From: SB15 sp964557285
GTDB lineage: Bacteria > Chloroflexota > Anaerolineae > Aggregatilineales > J027
Reading direction: 5' to 3'
NCBI GenBank assembly: GCA_964557285.1
Contig: CAZKZS010000079.1
Coordinates: 1-17,078 of the forward strand
Length of the DNA stretch: 17,078 nt
Every line of letters begins with the position of its first letter. Positions within the stretch are counted from its first letter, which is position 1. A program made the translations under genes and the position numbers. Below are positions 1-6,610 of the stretch, in pieces. The notes under the pieces are model-generated. The model was not told the DNA's origin, searched no databases, and saw nothing but the letters and a program-made list of their open reading frames with translations.

Positions 1-104
1 CGCTGTATATCATCTGGTATTGTAATCGCGCCCCTGCACGGGCGTTCTATCGGCAGCAGCCGATGAAAACCATGCAGCAGATTTTAGAGGAGAACAAAAA
101 GTGA
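1..104 (+). CDS. 3' end of an unidentified gene (partial)
   Basis: The frame beginning at base 3 is open from the left edge to a TGA at 102-104 and encodes 33 residues, starting LYIIWYCNRAPARAFYRQQ and ending in EENKK. The start lies outside the window. The hydrophobic, aromatic LYIIWY stretch could be the end of a membrane helix, followed by a basic, Gln-rich tail that would then face the cytoplasm. The stop overlaps the GTG start of the next gene as GTGA, and that gene's Shine-Dalgarno sequence lies inside this reading frame. Such coupling is what makes the frame credible as coding. The family is not recognised. Confidence 0.55.
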   Translation, partial: LYIIWYCNRAPARAFYRQQPMKTMQQILEENKK

Positions 105-532
105 GTAGAGTAGTGAACCCGGACAATCCAGGCAAAAAACGCAACCAGCAGCGACGCTCCTGTGCGGAAATCTTGCGCCACCTCAGCCAGAAATCATCCA
201 TTGATGAGGAAGCCCGTGACATGCTGGCAACCCTGGTTTTTCTGCTGCGGGAAATTGACGAAGGGCTGGAAGAGTCGGCAGCCGCCTGGGAAAAACGGGA
301 TTACTGGATTAAAGCCGAGCAGTTCCGCCAGCGCTGGGCATGGGTGCAGATGGCCGAACACCGCCTGGAAATGATTATCCGGGGGGAAGAATGGGACAAA
401 GTTCCTCAGGAAATCGTCAAACTGATTCCTAATTTTGCGGACATCAACATCACCAAATTCACCCGCGAGTCCGACCTGTGGAACGGAAAATATCAGGAAC
501 TTTTAGACGAAAATCGCACCTCACAGCGCTAG
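101..532 (+). CDS. Small helical protein of unknown function
   Basis: A 143-residue soluble protein starts at GTG 101, preceded by GAGGAG at about 7 bases. It has no signal peptide or membrane segment. The N-terminus is basic (KKRNQQRRS). The rest looks almost wholly alpha-helical and is rich in Glu, Arg, Trp and Leu; the central part contains EIDEGLEESAAAWEKRDYW and then RQRWAWVQMAEHRLEMIIR. There is no Cys pair, P-loop or other catalytic motif that I can see. The GTGA overlap with the preceding gene implies a shared transcript and probably related roles. Its end overlaps the end of the convergent menA by 12 bases. I do not recognise the family; a small helical adaptor or DNA-associated protein is possible but unsupported. 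Confidence 0.75.
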   Translation: MSRVVNPDNPGKKRNQQRRSCAEILRHLSQKSSIDEEARDMLATLVFLLREIDEGLEESAAAWEKRDYWIKAEQFRQRWAWVQMAEHRLEMIIRGEEWDKVPQEIVKLIPNFADINITKFTRESDLWNGKYQELLDENRTSQR

Positions 533-1438
533 GCTGATGAGCCACCCCACCACGTAAGCCGCGCCAAACCAACGATGTAGACGTGCCGTATGCACCAGCA
601 CCATATGAAGCTCTTTAGGATTTTCGCTGGTGGTGGCAATACGGCACAGGCGCAGCGTTTCCGGCAGCAAAATCAGGGTTAGTAGCGTGGTGGCTGGAAT
701 TTGCCGTAGAAGCACAAGAATCAGGGTCATCACCAGCCCACCTAACGTCAGCACAACATATTCCGCCTGTGCAAAACGGCGGCCAAACCGCACCGATAGT
801 GTGCGTTTGCCACTGACTTTATCCGCGTCCAGGTCGCGTAAATTGTTGGCATGGAGAATAGCCGCCACCAGAAAGGCAATCGGCAGCGCCCCGATAATGG
901 CCTGATCGCTAGTTTTTTCCGTGAGGACGTAATAAGTGCCAAGAACAATCAGCGGTCCCATAAAAATAAAAACGGCGATTTCACCCATTCCGATATAGGC
1001 CAGCGCAAACGGCCCCGCCGTGTACAGCACCGCCACCGCCACGCCCGCCATCCCTATCCACAAGATCAGCGTTCCGGTTTGTGATACCAGAAACAGGCCA
1101 ATCAGCGAGCCAAGCGCAAAAGTGACACCCGCACCTATCAACACCTGCCGGGGCGTCAAATATCCCTGCTTAAGAATCATCCCCAAACCATGTGTTTTTT
1201 CTGCCTCAACACCTTTTACATGGTCAAAGTATTCGTTAGAGAGGTTCGCGCCAATTTGCAGCGCCAGCGTACCTATCAGCGCCAGAATAAAAAACAGCAC
1301 ATTAAAGTTGCCATCCTGAAGTGCAATCACGCCGCCTAAAGCAATAGGCACATAGGTGGCGGTCAGACTGCGCGGACGGGCGGCTTGATACCAGATTTGA
1401 AAGGGTGTGGTTGGCTGCAAGATGCACCTCACCCTCAT
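521..1438 (-). CDS. menA: 1,4-dihydroxy-2-naphthoate polyprenyltransferase (UbiA family)
   Basis: This is an integral-membrane prenyltransferase of about 300 residues that attaches an isoprenoid chain to 1,4-dihydroxy-2-naphthoate, the membrane step of menaquinone synthesis. Two Asp-rich motifs of the UbiA superfamily are visible: NLSNEYFDHVKG (residues 65-76) and NNLRDLDADKVSGKRTL (198-214). The second, NNxRDxxxD...GKRTL, is typical of MenA rather than UbiA, chlorophyll synthase or heme O synthase. Several hydrophobic helices fill the rest. The boundary given is the outermost ATG, which lies inside a hairpin repeat and has GGGG directly against it, so its ribosome site is poor. GTG at 1432 and TTG at 1420, the latter with GAGG six bases upstream, are better spaced; residues before PTTPFQIWYQAARPRSLT may not be translated. 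No other men genes are in the window. Confidence 0.92.
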   Translation of the reverse strand: MRVRCILQPTTPFQIWYQAARPRSLTATYVPIALGGVIALQDGNFNVLFFILALIGTLALQIGANLSNEYFDHVKGVEAEKTHGLGMILKQGYLTPRQVLIGAGVTFALGSLIGLFLVSQTGTLILWIGMAGVAVAVLYTAGPFALAYIGMGEIAVFIFMGPLIVLGTYYVLTEKTSDQAIIGALPIAFLVAAILHANNLRDLDADKVSGKRTLSVRFGRRFAQAEYVVLTLGGLVMTLILVLLRQIPATTLLTLILLPETLRLCRIATTSENPKELHMVLVHTARLHRWFGAAYVVGWLISLAL

Positions 1439-1467
1439 CCCCTTTCACCAATGGAGAGGGGATGAGG
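1433..1467. repeat. Imperfect-palindrome hairpin (REP/MITE-like)
   Basis: CCTCATCCCC at 1433-1442 pairs perfectly with GGGGATGAGG at 1458-1467. T-A, T-G, T-A and C-G pairs extend the stem inward and leave a small loop. There is no T-run after either arm, so it does not look like an intrinsic terminator. It fills most of the gap between the secreted-protein gene and menA and contains the outermost menA ATG. Similar CCCTC...CCCCTCTCC palindromes are, to my knowledge, dispersed through intergenic regions of some Chloroflexota genomes; only one copy is visible here, so its repeat status is inferred. Confidence 0.55.
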
Positions 1468-1482
1468 AGGATTGATTAGTGG

Positions 1483-3042
1483 TTAAGAAACCCGTACCCG
1501 GAAGAAATATTCGGCCTGCGTTGCCCCCCAGTCAATGCTGACCCGCAGGAAATAAACACCCGCATTAACGTCGATGTTAAACAACACCAGCCTGTCCCCC
1601 TTCCGCACATCATTTTGAAGGGATTGCAGGGTGCTGGGGTCAAGGAAATCAAAAGTAATTTGCAGGGGGCGTGGGCTGTTATCTGGCAGGCGAACCTGTA
1701 CCGCGTAATTCTGCAAAAGCTGAATGGCGCTGCCTTCTGCCGCCAGAGGCCGATTCACACAAATGACCTCACCACCAGCGCCTACCTGACAGAAATTGAC
1801 GCCCACTGGCTGATAAAATTGTCCAGCAAACACCAAAAATAGGGCGGGTGGTTCACCCGGTTGGGCAATCGGGGAAGTGGCGGTTGGCTGGATAACCGTC
1901 GGCAGTGGAGTCGCTGTGGCAGGAATTATGACTTCCGTAGAAGTCGGATTGATTTCTGTCGGCTGAGAAGTTGCGCTCGCATCCTGAATTGCCTGCTGCG
2001 GTGTTCCCCCTAACGCCACTGTTGTTGAGGTTCCGGTGGGGCCGGGCGTCGAGGTCGCCGTGGGAGAAGCCGTTGCCGTAAACGTGAAGGTGGCCGTCGG
2101 CGTGCGCGTTGGTGTGGAAGTCGGTTCTTCAGTTGGAGTCGCAGAAGGCCGTTTTGTGGCGGTAGCCGTTGCTGTTGCCGTTGCCGTAGCGGTAGCCGTT
2201 CGGGTGGGTGTTCGGGTGGCGGTTGGTTCTTCAGTCTCTACCACTTCCTCCGTCGGCTCGACTATAGCCTCCGTTTCTATGGGAGCAATTTCCTCTGTCG
2301 ACTCAACAACAGCTTCCGTTTCAATCGGCACGGTTTCTTCTGTAGCTTCTACTGCTTCTTCCGTTTCGATAGGAGCAGCCTCTTCAGTCGGTGTCACAGG
2401 GACTTTGGTCGGCTGTAAGGTCGGTTTTTGTGTAGGGGTATTGGTAGGCTCAAGAGTAGCAGTTATTTCCAGTGCTTCCGTAACTTCTGCCGTTGTCACA
2501 CTTTCCAGGGTTGGAGATACGGCAATTTCCGGCGTTACGTCCGCTTCTTCTGTTCCTTCAACAGTGGGAGAGGCTTGAGCAATTTCAGCGCCGGGTGGCA
2601 GAATTTCGATCATAAAGCGGTAGCTTACATACGCCTGAACTCCAGCCACATTATCGTACAGGGCATCCACCTGAACGATATGCGTCCCAACTCCGTAAGC
2701 AGCATCAAAAATCGCCTGCTGCGGGTTAGGGAGAAGCTGCGTATCAACGACTTCATCCTCAAAGACCCGACTCAAATTCAGGCTGGAAGGTGGCTCACCT
2801 TCGACCAGCACCGTGACCTGCTGCCCGTCCTCAATACGAAGCGGGTTAGCAAAGGTCACTTCCGCCGCAAAACTACATCGGTTATTTTTCTCTGCGACAG
2901 GCCAGCAGTAGCTGTAAATTTCTTCCTCTGCGGTCTGATTGCCCACATTCAGGCGTACCACAGGCCGCACTGGAACGGTTTGATTCAGGGGCATAAATGC
3001 CACCAGGAGAAGAATAGATAAGGCCAAAAGCTGTTTTTTCAT
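1483..3042 (-). CDS. Secreted protein: two beta-rich domains joined by a long Thr/Pro/Glu linker
   Basis: The protein is 519 residues from ATG 3042; a GTG at 3051 would add three. It has a clear Sec signal peptide, MKKQLLALSILLLVAFMP, with no lipobox Cys. Using the longer numbering, residues 30-153 form a probable beta-rich domain with two Cys (49, 59). Residues 160-400 are a low-complexity linker of Thr, Pro, Ala, Glu and Ser, containing three 15-residue repeats (223-267), an alternating Thr-Ala run (285-299) and TPT-type stretches. Residues 403-522 form a second beta-rich domain with a Cys pair (421, 431), ending in YFFRVRVS. Mature-domain Cys pairs fit an extracytoplasmic location. There is no sortase signal, transmembrane anchor or enzyme motif. 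Such Thr/Pro linkers are common in Chloroflexota surface proteins. It is divergent from dgt and lies upstream of menA. Ligand binding or an envelope structural role is a guess. Confidence 0.82.
   Translation of the reverse strand: MKKQLLALSILLLVAFMPLNQTVPVRPVVRLNVGNQTAEEEIYSYCWPVAEKNNRCSFAAEVTFANPLRIEDGQQVTVLVEGEPPSSLNLSRVFEDEVVDTQLLPNPQQAIFDAAYGVGTHIVQVDALYDNVAGVQAYVSYRFMIEILPPGAEIAQASPTVEGTEEADVTPEIAVSPTLESVTTAEVTEALEITATLEPTNTPTQKPTLQPTKVPVTPTEEAAPIETEEAVEATEETVPIETEAVVESTEEIAPIETEAIVEPTEEVVETEEPTATRTPTRTATATATATATATATKRPSATPTEEPTSTPTRTPTATFTFTATASPTATSTPGPTGTSTTVALGGTPQQAIQDASATSQPTEINPTSTEVIIPATATPLPTVIQPTATSPIAQPGEPPALFLVFAGQFYQPVGVNFCQVGAGGEVICVNRPLAAEGSAIQLLQNYAVQVRLPDNSPRPLQITFDFLDPSTLQSLQNDVRKGDRLVLFNIDVNAGVYFLRVSIDWGATQAEYFFRVRVS
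2155..2199 (-). repeat. Thr-Ala dipeptide tract
   Basis: Fifteen residues of strictly alternating Thr and Ala (285-299 of the longer form) are encoded by hexamer-like units that mix GCT, GCC and GCA-type Ala codons with ACG, ACC and ACA Thr codons. The tract lies between the acidic repeats and a TPT-rich stretch. Because units differ by synonymous changes it should slip less than a pure repeat, but a gain or loss of a six-base unit would keep the frame. Confidence 0.8.
2251..2385 (-). repeat. Three in-frame 45-base repeats
   Basis: The linker of the secreted protein contains three consecutive 15-residue units: EEAAPIETEEAVEAT, EETVPIETEAVVEST and EEIAPIETEAIVEPT, followed by a partial unit beginning EEVVETEE. 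The protein pattern is well kept, but the DNA copies differ at many third-codon positions. That suggests selection on an acidic, extended peptide rather than a very recent duplication. Confidence 0.85.
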
Positions 3043-3098
3043 CAGAGTCACACCAGCATATCCGAATCAAGCGTCATTCGCTTTATCAATTAGGGGGC

Positions 3099-3128
3099 AT
3101 TGTAGCATCGGTTACGAACAACCGCCAA
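3099..3128 (-). promoter_or_regulatory. Promoter for the secreted-protein gene
   Basis: On the minus strand, TTGGCG (3128-3123) and TACAAT (3104-3099) are separated by 18 bases, a good match to a housekeeping sigma-70-type promoter. The predicted start near 3091 leaves a leader of about 50 bases before ATG 3042. The same TACAAT -10 occurs in two other promoters of this window. Confidence 0.55.
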
Positions 3129-3168
3129 ATTATTTTGCCAAACCGACCCAAAACCCTTAAAATTTCGC

Positions 3169-3174
3169 TACAAT
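3169..3174 (+). promoter_or_regulatory. Possible -10 box for dgt
   Basis: TACAAT lies at 3169-3174, but no good -35 stands 16-18 bases upstream; the nearest TTGCCA (3135-3140) is 28 bases away. If used, transcription would begin near 3181, beyond the ATG at 3173. This is one reason to prefer the dgt start at 3200. Confidence 0.3.
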
Positions 3175-3199
3175 GGGTAAAACTTATTGTGAATGTGAC

Positions 3200-4357
3200 A
3201 TGCTTAATACTAGAGAACGTCTGGAAGAAAATGAAGCAAAAATCCTGGCCTCTTATGCGTTAAAAAGCCGGGACAGCAAAGGCCGTTTCCACGAAGAGCC
3301 TTCGCCGGAATATCGCACCCAGTATCAGCGTGACCGTGACCGGATTCTGCATACCACCGCGTTTCGCCGCCTGGAATACAAAACTCAGGTTTTTGTGAAC
3401 TACGAAGGTGATTATTATCGCACTCGACTGACTCATACCCTGGAAGTCGCGCAAATCGGGCGGACGATTGCACGGGCGCTTGGGGTCAACGAGGATTTGG
3501 TAGAAGCGATTTGCCTGGGGCATGATTTAGGACACTCGCCTTTTGGTCATGCAGGCGAACATGTGCTGAATCATCTCATGGCACATCATGGCGGGTTTGA
3601 GCATAACCGACAGAGTTACCGGATTTTAACGGAACTGGAACGCCGTTATACACGCTGGCACGGGTTGAATCTGACCTATGAACTGCTGGAAGGCATCATC
3701 AAACACGAAACCGAATATGATTTGCTGGATGTCAAAGAAGAAGGCTTTTCGCCGGAACTGCGTGCCAGCCTTGAAGCGCAAATTGCCAATATCGCCGATG
3801 AACTGGCCTACAATGGGCATGATCTGGATGATGGGCTGCGTTCCGGCCTGTTAGTGGCGGGTCAGTTAAAGGGTATCACGGCCTGGGAACAAACCTGCGC
3901 GGGCGTAGGCTGGAATAACAGCGAATTAAATGAAATCGAACGCCATCGCATTATCCGCTATTTTATTGGCTGGCAGGTGACGGATGTAATTAACCAGACG
4001 CAGCAGAATATCGAAAAAGCGGGCATCAAAACCCCGATGGATATTCAAAAGCTGGAATACAACCTGGTGGAACATTCAGATGACATTAAGGTGGTGAATC
4101 GCCAGCTTAAAGATTTTTTGTACGAAAACCTGTATCGGCATTACCGCGTGGTACGGATGAGCATGAAAGCCGAACGGTTTATTACCGACCTGTTTAATTC
4201 GTTTATCAATGAACCGCGTCAACTGCCGCCCAATACGCAGCAGCGCATACCGGAAATCGGTTTGCAACGCACCGTCGCCGATTATCTGGCGGGCATGACA
4301 GACCGTTATGCCTTACAGGAGTGGGAACGGTTGTTTGGCCCGTTTGAGCGTCCATAA
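3200..4357 (+). CDS. dgt: Deoxyguanosine triphosphate triphosphohydrolase-like protein
   Basis: This cytoplasmic HD-superfamily enzyme is expected to hydrolyse dNTPs, classically dGTP, to the deoxynucleoside and triphosphate. It has 385 residues from ATG 3200; an upstream ATG at 3173 would add nine unlikely residues (MGKTYCECD) and overlaps a possible -10 box. The metal-binding set is visible: His in RTRLTHTLEV, His-Asp in CLGHDLGHSPFGH, and Asp in IADELAYNGHDLDDGL. Also typical are AFRRLEYKTQVF near the N-terminus and DYLAGMTDRYA near the C-terminus. The length fits the shorter bacterial dGTPase-like subfamily rather than the roughly 500-residue E. coli Dgt, so the preferred nucleotide may differ and activity could depend on dNTP activators. 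greA follows 102 bases later on the same strand. Confidence 0.93.
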   Translation: MLNTRERLEENEAKILASYALKSRDSKGRFHEEPSPEYRTQYQRDRDRILHTTAFRRLEYKTQVFVNYEGDYYRTRLTHTLEVAQIGRTIARALGVNEDLVEAICLGHDLGHSPFGHAGEHVLNHLMAHHGGFEHNRQSYRILTELERRYTRWHGLNLTYELLEGIIKHETEYDLLDVKEEGFSPELRASLEAQIANIADELAYNGHDLDDGLRSGLLVAGQLKGITAWEQTCAGVGWNNSELNEIERHRIIRYFIGWQVTDVINQTQQNIEKAGIKTPMDIQKLEYNLVEHSDDIKVVNRQLKDFLYENLYRHYRVVRMSMKAERFITDLFNSFINEPRQLPPNTQQRIPEIGLQRTVADYLAGMTDRYALQEWERLFGPFERP

Positions 4358-4459
4358 GAGTCTGTTACAGGCGCTCATTTAATGGTAAGCTATAGGCAGT
4401 TATCGTCCCGGCTCACTCATATCATTCATAGATAGTATATAAAGACTGAGGTTTAAATC

Positions 4460-4930
4460 ATGTCTGACCAGGTATATTTGACTCGTGAGGGCAAAGAAAA
4501 GTTAGAAATCGAACTCAAGGAACTGACCGAAGTTCGCAGACCTGCTCTGGCAGCTCAACTGAAGGAAGCCATTTCTCAGGGCGATTTGCGTGAAAATGCG
4601 GATTACCATGATGCCAAAGAGCAGCAGGCATTTCTGGAGGGCCGTATTCGAGAAATCGAAAGTATTCTCAAACTGGCAGTTCTCATCGGCGAGGAAAACA
4701 ATTCCAAAGGGCGTGTGGTGATTGGCAGCGCTGTCACGGTTGTAGAAGATGGGGAAGATACACGAGAAACCTATCGCATTGTCGGGGCGGCGGAAGCCAA
4801 TCCTGCCCAGGGACGGATTTCTAATGAAAGCCCGTTAGGTCAGGCGTTACTCAATCGAAAAAAAGGCGACAAAGTACGGGTTTTTACCCCCAGTGGGGAA
4901 ACCCTCTTTAAAATTGTGGATGTAAAATAG
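4460..4930 (+). CDS. greA: Transcription elongation factor GreA
   Basis: GreA enters the RNA polymerase secondary channel and stimulates cleavage of backtracked transcripts. The 156-residue length is standard. The N-terminal half is the antiparallel coiled coil, whose tip carries the family motif QGDLRENADYHDAKEQQ (residues 40-56), including the acidic pair Asp42 and Glu45 that acts at the polymerase active site. The C-terminal half is the FKBP-like domain, containing SPLGQALLNRKKGDKV (124-139) and ending in FKIVDVK. The ATG is preceded by TGAGG at about 9 bases. The 102-base gap after dgt contains AT-rich sequence (TAGTATATAAA at 4433-4443) that could be a -10 region, but no convincing -35. 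A strong hairpin terminator follows 34 bases after the stop. Confidence 0.97.
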   Translation: MSDQVYLTREGKEKLEIELKELTEVRRPALAAQLKEAISQGDLRENADYHDAKEQQAFLEGRIREIESILKLAVLIGEENNSKGRVVIGSAVTVVEDGEDTRETYRIVGAAEANPAQGRISNESPLGQALLNRKKGDKVRVFTPSGETLFKIVDVK

Positions 4931-4963
4931 TTTTTTCGCCTGAAAAACAGAATGTGCAGCTAA

Positions 4964-4998
4964 AAACAGAGGGCTTTTGGCCCTCTGTTTATTTTTTC
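4964..4998. terminator. Bidirectional intrinsic terminator
   Basis: An 11-base perfect stem, AAACAGAGGGC (4964-4974) and GCCCTCTGTTT (4980-4990), encloses the loop TTTTG. On the plus strand it is followed by ATTTTTT and would end greA. On the minus strand the T-run opposite 4962-4966 follows the stem and would end the membrane-protein gene, whose stop codon is at 4997-4999. Confidence 0.92.
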
Positions 4999-6508
4999 AC
5001 ATGTTAGAAGTATCCCCAAAGGGATCGTCATCCTGCGGCGGACGGCTGGGCGGCAGGGGTCGTAACGGCTGCTGTCCCGGCGGCTGCATGGGCGGGCGCT
5101 GCTGTGGAGGCGGCTGTAAAGGAGGCTGCTGACCGGGTGGCATATTCCCTGTGAGTGGCCGTGCGCCTCCGGGCGGTAGGGGCTGCTGGCCGGGGGGTGG
5201 CATGGGCGGACGCTGCTGCGGAGGCGGCTGCATGGGCGCTCCGGGCGGCACATTCCCCGTTAAGGGACGGGGCTGCTGCGGAGGCATTTGCATCGGCTGT
5301 TGTTGAGGCGGCATCTGCACAGGTGGCTGCATGGGCGGTGGAGGCGGGGTGTACGCCGGAGGAGGCGCAGGAGTCATGGGCGGCATATCAAATTCTGACA
5401 GACGGGAAAGCGGTGAGGTCCCCGTATCTGCCGATTTTTCCTTCAACCAGATGGTCAGCGATAGACTTAAATTCTGGAAGAAACTGTTTGGTGGCAGCGC
5501 CCCTTCCCCATATTCCATTGAAATGACCTTCACCAGCGCTTTAATGTGTCGGGTTTCCAGCCAGTATGAACCACCGGGGGTCGCCAGGGCGGGTTCGCCG
5601 CGCGGGGTCAGTTTATCCCGCAGTGCTGGATCGTTATAAGCATGTTCAGACATCAGCACCAGCGTTTTGGTCTGCATTTCGATCTGGTCAAAAATTTCGA
5701 TGCTAAAAGCTGCTACTTTTTTGGGCGCTCCGATGCCAATGGTTTCCAGAATCCCGATTCCGGCTTCACCCGCGTAACCGCCATCCGGTTCAAGCGCGAA
5801 GGAGTCATCGAACAAATCATCACCCAGCACATAAGCTGACACAAAATTGCCCAGCGGTTTACCCAGTTCGGCTTCAACATCGGCTGTTCCAGCACCCGCC
5901 ACAGCCAGCGCATCATCACGGGCTTTCTTCCGGCCACGCTGGATGTCGCTCAAGCCGGCGGTTGCTGCGCCTTCTGTTCTGCGCCAGGGGCCGACCCGAA
6001 TGGGATACAGCGAAAGCACCACCGCAAGCAGGATGAAGGTCACTGCAACCAGCACAATACACAGCAGGGGAGCAATCACATTCCCAATGAAGCCTGTGCC
6101 TATTCGGTCACGCTGTTCATCGGCGGCGTCCTGAGAAGGAAGATTTTGTACATCATTTAAAGCCGCCTGGACATCCGTTCCCTGGTTGGCGGCGGCCAGT
6201 TCCGCAATTTCGGCGGGCCCAAATCCAGCCCGTTCCAGGTCACTTTTAATCTGTTGGGCAACCGCTTCGGAACGGTCACTCTGGGAATACACAATGGCCG
6301 CATTTTTAACCCAGGTATCTTTATCCCCTTCATTCAGATGCACCGGATCAGCATTTCGCCATTCCAGCCCAATAAGGGGTAAATCCATATAAACCAGTAA
6401 AATGCCCAGAATAATCCCTATCACCAGGAACAAAGCACGTCCCAGCGCTGGTTTAAAGGGGGGCAGCATTACCTTTGCTGAATTTCTTAAGTCCCTAATC
6501 CGTTCCAT
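4997..6508 (-). CDS. Membrane protein with conserved cytoplasmic region and Pro/Gln/Met-rich repeated tail
   Basis: The protein has 503 residues from ATG 6508. A GTG at 6535 would add nine residues but sits at the predicted transcription start, so ATG is preferred; AAAGG lies about 10 bases upstream. In the longer numbering: a basic N-terminus; helix 1 at 31-52; an exposed loop (53-147) with acidic helical sequence; helix 2 at 148-177; then basic VGPWRRTEG, which places the C-terminal part in the cytoplasm. Residues 195-375 form a conserved-looking domain with EIFDQIEMQTKTLVLMSEHAY and HIKALVKVISMEYG. Residues 384-512 are Pro/Gln/Met-rich with a 36-residue tandem repeat and end in the acidic DDDPFGDTSNM. 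No catalytic motif is recognised. It is flanked by its own promoter and a shared terminator, so it appears monocistronic. A scaffold or envelope-associated role is a guess. Confidence 0.8.
   Translation of the reverse strand: MERIRDLRNSAKVMLPPFKPALGRALFLVIGIILGILLVYMDLPLIGLEWRNADPVHLNEGDKDTWVKNAAIVYSQSDRSEAVAQQIKSDLERAGFGPAEIAELAAANQGTDVQAALNDVQNLPSQDAADEQRDRIGTGFIGNVIAPLLCIVLVAVTFILLAVVLSLYPIRVGPWRRTEGAATAGLSDIQRGRKKARDDALAVAGAGTADVEAELGKPLGNFVSAYVLGDDLFDDSFALEPDGGYAGEAGIGILETIGIGAPKKVAAFSIEIFDQIEMQTKTLVLMSEHAYNDPALRDKLTPRGEPALATPGGSYWLETRHIKALVKVISMEYGEGALPPNSFFQNLSLSLTIWLKEKSADTGTSPLSRLSEFDMPPMTPAPPPAYTPPPPPMQPPVQMPPQQQPMQMPPQQPRPLTGNVPPGAPMQPPPQQRPPMPPPGQQPLPPGGARPLTGNMPPGQQPPLQPPPQQRPPMQPPGQQPLRPLPPSRPPQDDDPFGDTSNM
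5054..5269 (-). repeat. Two 36-codon tandem repeats in the Pro-rich tail
   Basis: Two consecutive units of about 108 bases each begin with RPLTGNVPPG and RPLTGNMPPG (residues 423 and 459 of the longer form) and share QPPPQQRPPM and PPGQQPL further on. Small differences in Pro/Gln runs keep the register. The DNA is GC-rich (CCGCC/CAGCAG-like units) and is a plausible site for length variation in steps of three bases. Confidence 0.8.
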
Positions 6509-6540
6509 GAAACGCCAACCTTTCGTGGATGTCACCCGCC

Positions 6541-6569
6541 ATTGTACATTATGGGCAAGCGTGTGGCAA
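6541..6569 (-). promoter_or_regulatory. Promoter for the membrane-protein gene
   Basis: On the minus strand, TTGCCA (6569-6564), a 17-base spacer and TACAAT (6546-6541) form a near-consensus promoter. Transcription would begin near 6534, giving a leader of about 26 bases before ATG 6508 and excluding the GTG at 6535 as the main start. Confidence 0.65.
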
Positions 6570-6610
6570 ACTCCCTACCCGAATTTAATGAATCTCAAGA
6601 GCAGCCCAAC

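Noticed and set aside
2155..2385. CRISPR-like or other spaced repeat array
   Set aside because: The repeats are directly adjacent, in frame, degenerate at the DNA level and part of a coding linker. There are no spacers and no cas genes.
2036..2578. 180-residue Val/Ala/Ser-rich frame on the plus strand
   Set aside because: It is the mirror image of the Thr/Pro/Ala linker codons of the minus-strand secreted protein. Low-complexity DNA leaves several frames open; there is no independent start context.
4345..4377. Possible terminator between dgt and greA
   Set aside because: TGAGCG (4345-4350) can pair with CGCTCA (4372-4377), but the loop is 21 bases, the stem is only six pairs, and just three T follow. 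It is not a credible intrinsic terminator.
5155..5526. Ala-rich 123-residue frame on the plus strand
   Set aside because: It is antisense to the Pro/Gln-rich tail of the membrane protein. Pro codons read in reverse give Gly/Ala/Arg-type frames without stops.
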